Shown here: one piece after another, positions 14,582 to 20,758 of the stretch | How positions within the stretch are numbered: position 1 is the stretch's first letter | How the letters are laid out: every line of letters begins with the position of its first letter | NCBI GenBank assembly: GCA_002502785.1 | Contig: DAQG01000099.1 | Coordinates: 1 to 24,726 of the forward strand | Length of the DNA stretch: 24,726 nucleotides | Direction: 5' to 3' | Origin: Methanothrix harundinacea | Lineage (GTDB): Archaea; Halobacteriota; Methanosarcinia; Methanotrichales; Methanotrichaceae | Made by a program: the position numbers and the translations under genes | Notes under the pieces: model-generated | Databases searched by the model: none | Told to the model about the DNA's origin: nothing | Seen by the model: only the letters and a program-made list of their open reading frames with translations

Positions 14582-15097
14582 TCACTCGATCTTTCTTGCC
14601 GCCACCTCGATCGCCCGGACGAGGCTGTCCTTCGGGATTATCGTGGCCACGGGTATTGAAAGAAGCTTTTCCACCGTCGGGCTGACGATCGGGGCGCAAA
14701 CGAGTGCCGCGGCCCCGTCCCTCTCCGCCCTGACGGCGGCTACGATCGCCCCCTCTATGTTGGTGGCCGAGTACTCCCGGAGGACCAGGAGACGGTCGCC
14801 GATCTTCATCCTCTTCTCCTTGATCTCGTCGAGGACCGGCCTGGCTGCGATGACGGCGATGAAGCCGGTTTCAGCGCCTTCAATCTCCCTTATGGTCTTC
14901 ACTATCTGCCGAAGGGTCGTTATATTCGGCTCCCGGTGGCCGGACATTATCTTGTAAAGGGTGCTCTGGGGTATGGCGGAGATCTTGCTGAACTCTCTCG
15001 CGCTCAGGCCCAGCTCTGAGAGGACCTCTTTCAGCGAGTCGCGCAGCTTCTCGTCAGACTGGAAAGCAGCCCTCACCAATCTCTCCGCATATGTCAT
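14582..15097 (-). CDS. XRE-type HTH regulator with C-terminal sensor-like domain
   Basis: Predicted transcription regulator of 171 residues. The N-terminal 75 residues hold a Cro/CI-type helix-turn-helix: SARE FSKISAIPQSTLYKI (spaced here for length), then SGHREPNITTLRQIVKTI. The C-terminal half (about 78-171), with GFIAVIAARPVLDEIKEK, IVAAVRAERDGAAALVCAP and SIPVATIIP, looks like a small alpha/beta domain resembling part of a PrpR-type or sugar-phosphate sensing fold; that is a weak resemblance. It is divergent from the solute-binding lipoprotein gene with overlapping control DNA, so it is the best candidate for its regulator. A TATATA box gives a leader of about 18 bases. Confidence 0.78.
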   Translation of the reverse strand: MTYAERLVRAAFQSDEKLRDSLKEVLSELGLSAREFSKISAIPQSTLYKIMSGHREPNITTLRQIVKTIREIEGAETGFIAVIAARPVLDEIKEKRMKIGDRLLVLREYSATNIEGAIVAAVRAERDGAAALVCAPIVSPTVEKLLSIPVATIIPKDSLVRAIEVAARKIE

Positions 15098-15107
15098 CTT
15101 ATTGTAG

Positions 15108-15171
15108 AATATCTTTCGAATATTAGTACTTTTGGGATTATATATCGTCCTGGCCGGAAAATGCTTTATAC
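15108..15171. promoter_or_regulatory. Divergent promoters with inverted repeat (XRE regulator / transporter)
   Basis: ATTATATAT (15138-15145) is a TATA box for the minus-strand XRE gene and CTTTATAC (15164-15171) is one for the plus-strand lipoprotein gene. The dyad AATAT-CTTTCGA-ATATT (15108-15124) covers the predicted XRE start site, suggesting autorepression. Confidence 0.5.
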
Positions 15172-15204
15172 GGACCCTTTCTTTTCCTCGGGTGGTGATG
15201 ATAT

Positions 15205-16197
15205 TTGAGGAGAGATTTTCTGATCGCAGCTCTCGCGGTCGCCTTGGCGACGGTGATCGCCCTAGGCTGCATCGGCACCGATGAGGAGAAGGCCAAGATC
15301 AGTACCCTTCGCATCGGCTACCAGCCCAGCACCCACCAGGTCGCCGAGATGGTGGCGATGGAGGAGGGCTGGTGGCAGGAGGACCTTGCGCCCTTCGGGA
15401 TCGAGGAGGTCGAGGACTTCGAGTTCCCTTCGGGACCCCCTGAGATGCAGGCCATGCTCGGCGGAAACCTGGACATCGCCTACGTCGGCGCAGCCCCGCC
15501 CATAAGCGCCATCGCCCAGGGTCTCGATGCCAAGATCGTGGCAGCGGTCCAGAAGAACGGGTCGAACCTGGTAGTCAGTCCCGAGGTCGACTACAACGGA
15601 CCCGAGTCTCTCGTTGGGCTGAAGATTGCAACCTTCCCGCCCGGCTCGATCCAGGACACCGTCTTCAAGAAGTGGCTCCAGGATAACGGCGTCAACCCCG
15701 AAGAGATAGACATAAAGTCGATGGGACCTGGTGACGCGGTCACCGCCATCTCCGCAAAGCGCGTCGACGGAGTATTTCTGCCCCATCCCTCGCCATCGAT
15801 CATCGAGCTTGAGGGGAACGGCGAGTCCGTCGTCGCCTCCGGCGAGATGTGGCCAAACCACGCCTGCTGCTGCCTTGTCGTTAGCGGTGAGCTGATGAGA
15901 AACGAGCCGGAACTCGTGGATCAGATAATTAAGACCCACATCAAAGCCACAGAGTACATCAACGAGAACCCCGAGAGGGCGGCTGAGATCTACTCTGCCA
16001 AGACCGGCCAGAACCTGACGATGGTCCTTTACTCCTTCAAGACCTGGGACGGCGCCTGGATCAGCGATCCTCACGTGGCCATCCCGTCGGTGACCGAGTA
16101 CGCCAGGGTCGATTACGAGCTCGGCTACACCGGCGACAAGCTCCTGACCGAGGACGACCTCTTCGATACAACCTTCTACGACAAGGTAACGAGCTGA
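15205..16197 (+). CDS. NitT/TauT-type ABC transporter solute-binding lipoprotein
   Basis: Membrane-anchored solute-binding protein of 330 residues. The N-terminus carries a signal ending in lipobox ALGC (Cys 22), and its start MRRDFL resembles a twin-arginine signal. The rest is the SsuA/TauA/NrtA fold: LRIGYQPSTHQVAEMVA, EEGWW, GNLDIAYVGAAPPISAIAQG, NGPESLVGLKIATFPPGSIQ and KRVDGVFLPHPSPSI. The ligand could be a sulfonate, nitrate-like oxyanion, bicarbonate or pyrimidine precursor; I cannot tell which. A run of three Cys in HACCCLVVS is unusual. The start must be the TTG at 15205, since an in-frame stop lies six bases upstream; GGTGGTGATG supplies the SD. The permease gene follows after 49 bases. 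Confidence 0.88.
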   Translation: MRRDFLIAALAVALATVIALGCIGTDEEKAKISTLRIGYQPSTHQVAEMVAMEEGWWQEDLAPFGIEEVEDFEFPSGPPEMQAMLGGNLDIAYVGAAPPISAIAQGLDAKIVAAVQKNGSNLVVSPEVDYNGPESLVGLKIATFPPGSIQDTVFKKWLQDNGVNPEEIDIKSMGPGDAVTAISAKRVDGVFLPHPSPSIIELEGNGESVVASGEMWPNHACCCLVVSGELMRNEPELVDQIIKTHIKATEYINENPERAAEIYSAKTGQNLTMVLYSFKTWDGAWISDPHVAIPSVTEYARVDYELGYTGDKLLTEDDLFDTTFYDKVTS

Positions 16198-16246
16198 AAG
16201 GAGAAAGAGACGGGAAACTGACGAAAAAACGGGGAGTGGACTGGAC

Positions 16247-17041
16247 TTGAAATTGATGGAGAGAGCGAGAGATGAGCTGGCCGACCACGGCATCGAGACC
16301 CTGTCGGTGATAGGGCTCGTCATCGTCTGGCAGTTTCTGGCGATGGCCATCGATAACCCCCTGAAGCTGCCGAGCTTCCTCCAGGTAGCCGAGGCCCTGC
16401 TGCGCCAGTGGCATACGATCCTTTGGGTGGACCTGCCGGTGAGCCTGATCCATTTCCTGATCGGCATGGTGGCGGGCATGTTGGTGGCCCTCCCGATAGG
16501 GATGGCTATGGGCTGGTCCAGGGTCGCCGACAGGATCTTTGACCCCATCGTGGAGCTGATCAGGCCGATTCCGCCCCTCGCCTGGATACCCTTCGCCATA
16601 ATCTGGTTCGGCCTGACACCCCAGGCCGCAGGGTTCATCGTCTTCGTGGGGGCCGTATTTCCGATACTGATCAACTCTTACGTCGGCTTTCGGGGGGTGC
16701 CCAGGGTCTACGTCGAGTCGGCGATGGTTCTCGGATGCACCAGGAACCTGGACCTGATCAGGTACGTCGCCTTCCCCTCGGCTCTCCCCTCCATTGCCGC
16801 CGGGATCAGGATCGCCATGGGGATCGCCTGGATGTGCATCGTCGCCGCCGAGATGTTCGGGGCGAGCACGAGAAGCGGCCTAGGGTACCGGCTCTGGGAC
16901 TACTACTCGCTTCATATGATGGACCTGGTATTCCTCTACATGATCGTCCTCGGCCTTCTGGGCCTTCTCATCGATCGGTCCTTCCGCTACGTCGTCCAGG
17001 AGAAGCTGCTCCGCTGGCAGGAGGGGCTGAGGCAGAATTAG
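16247..17041 (+). CDS. NitT/TauT-type ABC transporter permease
   Basis: Inner-membrane permease of 264 residues with about six segments, of the SsuC/TauC type (BPD_transp_1). The ATPase-contacting EAA loop is visible as YVESAMVLGC followed by IRYVAFPSALPSIAAGIRIA. Upstream are VELIRPIPPLAWIPFAIIWF and GMLVALPIGMAMGWS, both typical. I chose TTG at 16247, which has GGGGAGTGG about eight bases upstream; an ATG at 16256 is possible. It pairs with the lipoprotein gene just upstream. No ATPase gene follows: the next gene is a YbjQ protein with its own promoter. An ATPase encoded elsewhere must complete the transporter. Confidence 0.92.
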   Translation: MKLMERARDELADHGIETLSVIGLVIVWQFLAMAIDNPLKLPSFLQVAEALLRQWHTILWVDLPVSLIHFLIGMVAGMLVALPIGMAMGWSRVADRIFDPIVELIRPIPPLAWIPFAIIWFGLTPQAAGFIVFVGAVFPILINSYVGFRGVPRVYVESAMVLGCTRNLDLIRYVAFPSALPSIAAGIRIAMGIAWMCIVAAEMFGASTRSGLGYRLWDYYSLHMMDLVFLYMIVLGLLGLLIDRSFRYVVQEKLLRWQEGLRQN

Positions 17042-17160
17042 GCGAGATGGCGCCTTCTCCCTCCCGGCCCCAAATCTTCATTTTTCGATCCACTTTTTGC
17101 CGGATTCATCGCCAGGATAATTAAGTCAAAAATCGTTTCTCACGACGGAAGTGAGTTCTG

Positions 17161-17481
17161 ATGTTGATAACGACGACCCCAAACGTAGAGGGCAGACGCG
17201 TGGTGAAGTACTTCGGGATTGTGAGCGGCGAGGCGATACTGGGCGCCAACCTGTTCAAGGACATCTTCGCCGGAATCAGGGACATTGTCGGCGGAAGGTC
17301 CGGCGCTTACGAGAAGGAGCTGCGGCGCGCCAAGGAGATCGCCCTCCAGGATATGGAGGAAGAGGCGAAGAAGCTCGGAGCCAACGCCATTCTCAGCGTC
17401 GACCTGGACTACGAAACCGTAGGCCAGAACGGCGGAATGCTGATGGTCTCAGCCAGCGGGACTGCGGTCCTGGTGGAGTGA
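17161..17481 (+). CDS. YbjQ/UPF0145 family protein
   Basis: Small cytoplasmic protein of 106 residues of the YbjQ (DUF74, UPF0145) family. It starts MLITTTPNVEGRRVVKYFGI, followed by VSGEAILGANLFKDIFAGIR, then GGRSGAYEKELRRAKEIAL, and ends with LGANAILSVDLDYETV and a beta strand, the full-length family pattern. These proteins form pentamer-like rings and are annotated as heavy-metal-binding without firm proof. A TATA-like GATAATTAAG (about 17116-17125) lies at a spacing that gives a short leader, and GTGAG precedes the ATG. It stands alone between the transporter and a convergent gene. Confidence 0.88.
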   Translation: MLITTTPNVEGRRVVKYFGIVSGEAILGANLFKDIFAGIRDIVGGRSGAYEKELRRAKEIALQDMEEEAKKLGANAILSVDLDYETVGQNGGMLMVSASGTAVLVE

Positions 17482-17497
17482 GGATCGCTCAAGCCGA

Positions 17498-17528
17498 GAA
17501 AAACTAAACAAAAAACAAAGAAAAGAGG
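17498..17528 (-). terminator. T-rich termination tract after the SelB-like gene
   Basis: Read on the minus strand, the bases just after the SelB-like stop contain successive T-runs, including TTTTTT and TTTTT, with no strong hairpin. T-rich tracts of this kind are enough for archaeal RNA polymerase termination. Confidence 0.45.
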
Positions 17529-17533
17529 TGATC

Positions 17534-18502
17534 TCAGGAAAGCTCCAGGGTCCCCGCGATCCTGAGCTTGCTCCCCTCCAGATAGTGGAGCACGGCTTTG
17601 TCGCCCGACCGGTAGACAAGGGATTTTTCCAGCTCCAGTCTGAGGAGGGGCCTTCTCCAGTCCTCACCGGCCTCGACCGAGACTATCCTCGCCGGGACAA
17701 ACTGCATCCAATGACCCAGGTGCAGGACCATCCCCTCTTTGAGGGGCGCTGGCCAGTAGCTGATCAGCTCCGCCCTGGCCGAGAGGGTCGATTCCGCCTT
17801 GAGGGTGTCGTCGTTCGTAAGGACGGCGCCCCGGTCCAGCTCCTCGGCGTCTATGTTCTTGAGGGCGATCCCCGCTCGGTCTCCCTCCCGAGCCCAGTCG
17901 AAGTCGTCGTCGTGCTTTTGGATCGATCGGACCAAGGCAGTCTTCTCGCCGGGAAGGACCTTCAGTGTCTCGTGCTTTCTTATCACGCCTTCGGCCATCG
18001 TACCGAGGATGACGGTTCCGATGCCTCTGACGTTGAAGAAGTGGTCGACGGGTATAGCGCCCCTCTTCTCCTCCGGAGATGGCGGCTCCTCAGCGAGCCG
18101 GTCCGCTTCGGAGAGAAGCCTCTCCCGGAGAGCGATGGGGTCGTCATCAATGTACTCGTACCCCTCCAGGACCGTGCCCTTGGCGATGGGCGCGATCCGG
18201 CCGGGGTCGAGGTAGTTTCTTAGGATTATGTACCCCTCTTTGATCCCGAGAGATTGGAGCATGATCACGCTCTCGCCGAAGGTGGCGTCGATCTGGTCGA
18301 CCACAAGGATCGCCTTCCTCGCGAGGGATGCCGCAAAGAAGAGGGGTGCGAGCCGTTCCGGGTATCGTGTGGGCTCGATGATGGTGACGGTGCTCTCGCT
18401 CCGTTTCAGATTGTAGAAGGTGATGTCGGTGGAGGTGCCCTTCTTCCCGATCTCTTTTGCGTAGCCCTGGGGACCGAGCACTGCCACGTTCAGATTTGCC
18501 AT
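17534..18502 (-). CDS. SelB-like elongation factor paralogue (aSelBL) with decayed GTPase domain
   Basis: Translation-factor-like protein of 322 residues, of the archaeal SelB-like (aSelBL) family by overall layout. Residues 1-120 occupy the place of the GTPase domain, but the P-loop is only partly recognisable (LGPQGYAKEIGKKGTSTD), no DxxG is visible and the NKxD position reads RNYLD. Domains 2 and 3 are well kept: PVDHFFNVRGIGTVILGTM (about 151-169), FDWAREGDRAGIALKNI (about 201-217) and a C-terminal beta barrel. The SelB C-terminal SECIS-binding domain is absent. It may still bind aminoacyl-tRNA or the ribosome without GTP hydrolysis; its role is unproven. A TATA box 26 bases upstream of the ATG implies a leaderless message. 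Confidence 0.8.
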   Translation of the reverse strand: MANLNVAVLGPQGYAKEIGKKGTSTDITFYNLKRSESTVTIIEPTRYPERLAPLFFAASLARKAILVVDQIDATFGESVIMLQSLGIKEGYIILRNYLDPGRIAPIAKGTVLEGYEYIDDDPIALRERLLSEADRLAEEPPSPEEKRGAIPVDHFFNVRGIGTVILGTMAEGVIRKHETLKVLPGEKTALVRSIQKHDDDFDWAREGDRAGIALKNIDAEELDRGAVLTNDDTLKAESTLSARAELISYWPAPLKEGMVLHLGHWMQFVPARIVSVEAGEDWRRPLLRLELEKSLVYRSGDKAVLHYLEGSKLRIAGTLELS

Positions 18503-18523
18503 AGAGTGGCGAAGACGGCCTTT

Positions 18524-18532
18524 CTGATAATA
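18524..18532 (-). promoter_or_regulatory. TATA box giving a leaderless SelB-like transcript
   Basis: On the minus strand CCTTATTATC is centred about 26 bases before the ATG at 18502. Transcription would then begin at the start codon itself. No Shine-Dalgarno is visible. Confidence 0.45.
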
Positions 18533-18639
18533 AGGCTTTGCCGTGTCGTTGAGGTTTTATGCTGCCCATCTCTCGACATGCCTTTATCTCTGACAGGTCT
18601 ACCACAGCTCCAAAAGAGATCTCAAGAGGGAATCGAGCA

Positions 18640-19212
18640 GTGTGCAAGACCAAGGAGACTCCATCAATCGATGACGACGGCGGGTGCGCCTCGGACTTCA
18701 GGGCGATCCTCGCCTTTGAGGGGGTGATCAGGAGGAGGGCCGACAGGATCGGAGAGCTTCTTCTGATCGAGGTCGTTCGGGCTGGCCCCGACGGGATGGA
18801 GTGCGAGAGATTCGATCGCGAGGACCCCCTGCCGTTCAGAATCGATCCGCCAGACGGAACCACTGGTGGCGTCTCGTGGCACCTGACCCTCTCATATGGC
18901 GGGCCCGCAGGCGACGCCCTGGGGAGCAGAGCCCGGTGGTCCAAGAGCGGCGAGATCGTTGCGGAGTGCGTGATTGACGCCCTCGGACTCGCCGAAGCCC
19001 TCGCCACCGGCAGGCTTGCAACCTTCTTCAATGAAACTGCAAGCTGGCTGGAGTCAGAAGTCCAGCCCCGGGGCCTCGCCACCGAGGACCGGATCAAAGA
19101 GGGCGCCAGGGTCGCCCGAGATCTGGTCCAGGATCTGGAGATAAGCCGGAACCTAGAAGGAAGCCTTGACCTCGATCAAATGAAGGGAGGTGATACTGAT
19201 CTGCGGAGCTGA
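18640..19212 (+). CDS. Hypothetical soluble protein
   Basis: Protein of 190 residues from the GTG at 18640, preceded by AAGAGGG and a TATA-like CCTTTATCTC (about 18582). An ATG at 18559 would add 27 poorly structured residues and would put that TATA element inside the gene. I recognise no family. It is hydrophilic and acidic with mixed alpha/beta character: FRAILAFEGVIRRRADRIGE, LPFRIDPPDGTTGGVSWHLT, ATFFNETASWLESEVQPRG and a C-terminal helix ARVARDLVQDLE. It is divergent from the SelB-like gene and its end overlaps a small downstream ORF by 23 bases, suggesting translational coupling. A 316-codon antisense frame here is Ser/Arg-rich and looks non-coding. Confidence 0.6.
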   Translation: MCKTKETPSIDDDGGCASDFRAILAFEGVIRRRADRIGELLLIEVVRAGPDGMECERFDREDPLPFRIDPPDGTTGGVSWHLTLSYGGPAGDALGSRARWSKSGEIVAECVIDALGLAEALATGRLATFFNETASWLESEVQPRGLATEDRIKEGARVARDLVQDLEISRNLEGSLDLDQMKGGDTDLRS

Positions 19213-19336
19213 GCTTCCCGACACCCTCGAAGACCTTTTGGAAGAGCGTGAGGGGAAGAGAAAGAAGGCCGAGGATAGACGTGCCCGTAAGGGCTATCCC
19301 GATGGCTCAAACGAAAAAGAAGATCGCCAGGATTGA
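19190..19336 (+). CDS. Overlapping 48-residue charged small ORF
   Basis: A short frame begins inside the end of the previous gene. A strong Shine-Dalgarno, AGGGAGGTGAT, lies at 19184-19194, and the frame then reads ICGAELPDTLEDLLEEREGK followed by a very basic and acidic tail ending EDRQD. The start is uncertain: GTG at 19190 lies within the SD, CTG at 19196 and ATC at 19199 fit the spacing better. The SD, the coupling and the composition favour a real small protein. A hairpin terminator follows at 19398. I recognise no family. Confidence 0.5.
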   Translation: MILICGAELPDTLEDLLEEREGKRKKAEDRRARKGYPDGSNEKEDRQD

Positions 19337-19397
19337 AACTTCGTCGAGAAAAGCCCGTATCAAGGCCCTCACCCCGTCGGTCTTGAGGTTCGGGCCC

Positions 19398-19417
19398 GGC
19401 CTTGCGCTGGCAAGGCC
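19398..19417 (+). terminator. Hairpin terminator after the 48-residue ORF
   Basis: GGCCTTGC (19398-19405) and GCAAGGCC (19410-19417) form a perfect 8-base-pair stem with a GCTG loop, followed by CCGTTCTTTATTAGCGTTTT. It closes the plus-strand unit of the hypothetical protein and small ORF. The downstream T-content is modest. Confidence 0.5.
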
Positions 19418-19479
19418 CCGTTCTTTATTAGCGTTTTGAAGATCGATTGATCAGAATTTCAGCAGAGCGACCTTAGATT

Positions 19480-19623
19480 TTACTTCCGCCATATCGCCGC
19501 AGTCATGATGATCAGTATCATTCCCGAGAGCTCTATCAACGGCTCAATGCTCAACTTGTTCGCATCGCTGTACACGGCGGCCAAAAGCAGCAGAACGCTG
19601 CCTATGAATAGAGGATACCGCAT
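19480..19623 (-). CDS. 47-residue membrane miniprotein
   Basis: The minus-strand frame from the ATG at 19623 to the TAA at 19480 encodes 47 residues with two hydrophobic segments: PLFIGSVLLLLAAVYS (about 4-19) and LSGMILIIMTAAIW (about 32-45), joined by a short polar link and closed by RK. This is a plausible two-pass helical hairpin. A good TATA run, CTTATAAG (19682-19689), lies upstream and would give a leader of about 35 bases; no clear SD is seen. It is too short to assign. It lies downstream of nadA on the same strand but probably has its own promoter. Confidence 0.5.
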   Translation of the reverse strand: MRYPLFIGSVLLLLAAVYSDANKLSIEPLIELSGMILIIMTAAIWRK

Positions 19624-19783
19624 CTGACGCGCATTGATATATCGGCTAATACACGATCACCGTTCCGGGGTAATGCCTTTTCTTATAAGATACTTTTCGG
19701 TTGAGCTTCCCCATGAAAGAGGAGGCGGAGGGGGCAGATGAAATATGTCGCCTATAAACGTTTTGGTACAAGAGATGCAAATT
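19624..19783. promoter_or_regulatory. Intergenic DNA between nadA and the membrane miniprotein, with TATA run
   Basis: The 160 bases contain CTTATAAG at 19682-19689, a palindromic TATA-like run usable on either strand, and GATATATC at 19637-19644. Only the minus-strand miniprotein is suitably placed downstream of the first. Confidence 0.4.
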
Positions 19784-20677
19784 TCAGACCGCCAGCATCC
19801 TCTCGATGGCGCCCCTAGCCCGATCAGCGATCTCCTTTGGAACCTCCACGCGAGGCTCCAGGGTCTCCAGGGCGGAAAGGACCTTCTCAAGGCTCGTCTT
19901 CTTCATGTCGGCGCAGACTGCCTTTTCGCTGAGGGGGTAAAACTCCTTTTCAGGGTTCTCCTGCTTGAGCCTGTAGTTCATCCCGACTTCGGTCCCGATG
20001 ATGAACTCCCGAGCGGGACTTTCCTTGGCGTGTCTAGCTATTCCCGAGGTGCTGTAGACGCGGTCCGCCAGGTCGATCACCTCGGGCCGGCACTCGGGAT
20101 GGACGAGAAGCTCGACCCCGGGGTGTAGGGCTCGCGCCCGCCGGACGTCTTCGGTGGTGTACCGATCGTGGACGTAGCAGTAGCCGTCCCAGGTTATGAT
20201 CTTTTTATCGGTGAAGCGGGAGACGTACCGTCCCAGGTTCCTATCGGGGACGAAGAGTACCATATTCTCCTCTAGGGACTCCACCACCTCGATCCCGTTG
20301 GCAGAGGTGCAGCAGATGTCGCTTTCGGCCTTGACCTCGGCGGAGGAGTTGACGTAACAGACGACGGCAGCGCCGGGATGTTCAGCCTTGAACTCTCGGA
20401 GCTGTTGACCCGTGATCATGTGAGCCATGGGGCAGCCTGCCCCCGCCTCGGGCATGATCACCTTTTTCTGGGGGGAGAGGATCGCCGCAGTCTGAGCCAT
20501 GAAGTCTACGCCGCAGAAGACTATCACTTCGGCCTCCACCCTGGCGGCGGCGCGGGAGAGTTCCAGGGAGTCGCCCCGCAGGTCGGCGACGTCCTGCACC
20601 TCGCCTGGCTGGTAGTTGTGGGCGAGTATGACAGCGTTTCGTTCCTTCTTCAACCTCAATATCTCATCGGCGAGCAT
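19784..20677 (-). CDS. nadA: Quinolinate synthase A
   Basis: Cytoplasmic [4Fe-4S] enzyme of 297 residues that condenses iminoaspartate with dihydroxyacetone phosphate to quinolinate in NAD biosynthesis. The three cluster ligands are expected at Cys 82 (MPEAGAGCPMA), Cys 167 (WDGYCYVH) and Cys 255 (AVCADMK). Other signatures are ILAHNYQ near the N-terminus, VVCYVNSSAEVKA, ICCTSAN, HPECRPEV and FIIGTEVGMNYRL. The length is that of the short archaeal form. No nadB or nadC lies beside it. The ATG at 20677 sits about 34 bases from a TATA-like run, with no clear SD, so the message is nearly leaderless. Confidence 0.96.
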   Translation of the reverse strand: MLADEILRLKKERNAVILAHNYQPGEVQDVADLRGDSLELSRAAARVEAEVIVFCGVDFMAQTAAILSPQKKVIMPEAGAGCPMAHMITGQQLREFKAEHPGAAVVCYVNSSAEVKAESDICCTSANGIEVVESLEENMVLFVPDRNLGRYVSRFTDKKIITWDGYCYVHDRYTTEDVRRARALHPGVELLVHPECRPEVIDLADRVYSTSGIARHAKESPAREFIIGTEVGMNYRLKQENPEKEFYPLSEKAVCADMKKTSLEKVLSALETLEPRVEVPKEIADRARGAIERMLAV

Positions 20678-20702
20678 GATTGGAAGGCAGAGATGAGAGG
20701 TT

Positions 20703-20753
20703 ATCTTTAAAAACGCTGCCCTTGCCTAGGAGAGAGGGGGCAAGGGCGGAGCG
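20703..20753 (-). terminator. Intrinsic terminator of the rio2-DUF460 operon, overlapping the nadA TATA box
   Basis: On the minus strand a GC-rich hairpin (GCCCTTGCC / GGCAAGGGC, 20718-20747, extended by CGCT/AGCG to 20714-20753 with a GG bulge) starts six bases after the DUF460 stop and is followed by TTTTTAAAGATAA. This looks like a classic hairpin-plus-T-run terminator. The same TTTTTAAAGATAA lies where the nadA TATA box should be. Confidence 0.7.
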
Positions 20754-20758
20754 TTCAT

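Noticed and set aside
14421..14699. Upstream extension of the secreted-protein frame
   Set aside because: It would bury the signal peptide 93 residues in and would overlap the XRE gene in another frame; the composition is Arg/Pro-rich and shadow-like.
15262..16674. 470-codon minus-strand open frame across the lipoprotein and permease genes
   Set aside because: It lies exactly antisense to two genes with firm family motifs, has biased low-complexity composition and no SD. It is an effect of G+C-rich codon use.
18147..19097. 316-codon minus-strand open frame
   Set aside because: It is Ser/Arg/His-rich without any motif and overlaps the SelB-like gene out of frame and the hypothetical gene in antisense.
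19328..19336. GATTGAAAC, resembling the end of a CRISPR repeat
   Set aside because: A single occurrence with no repeated unit or spacers.
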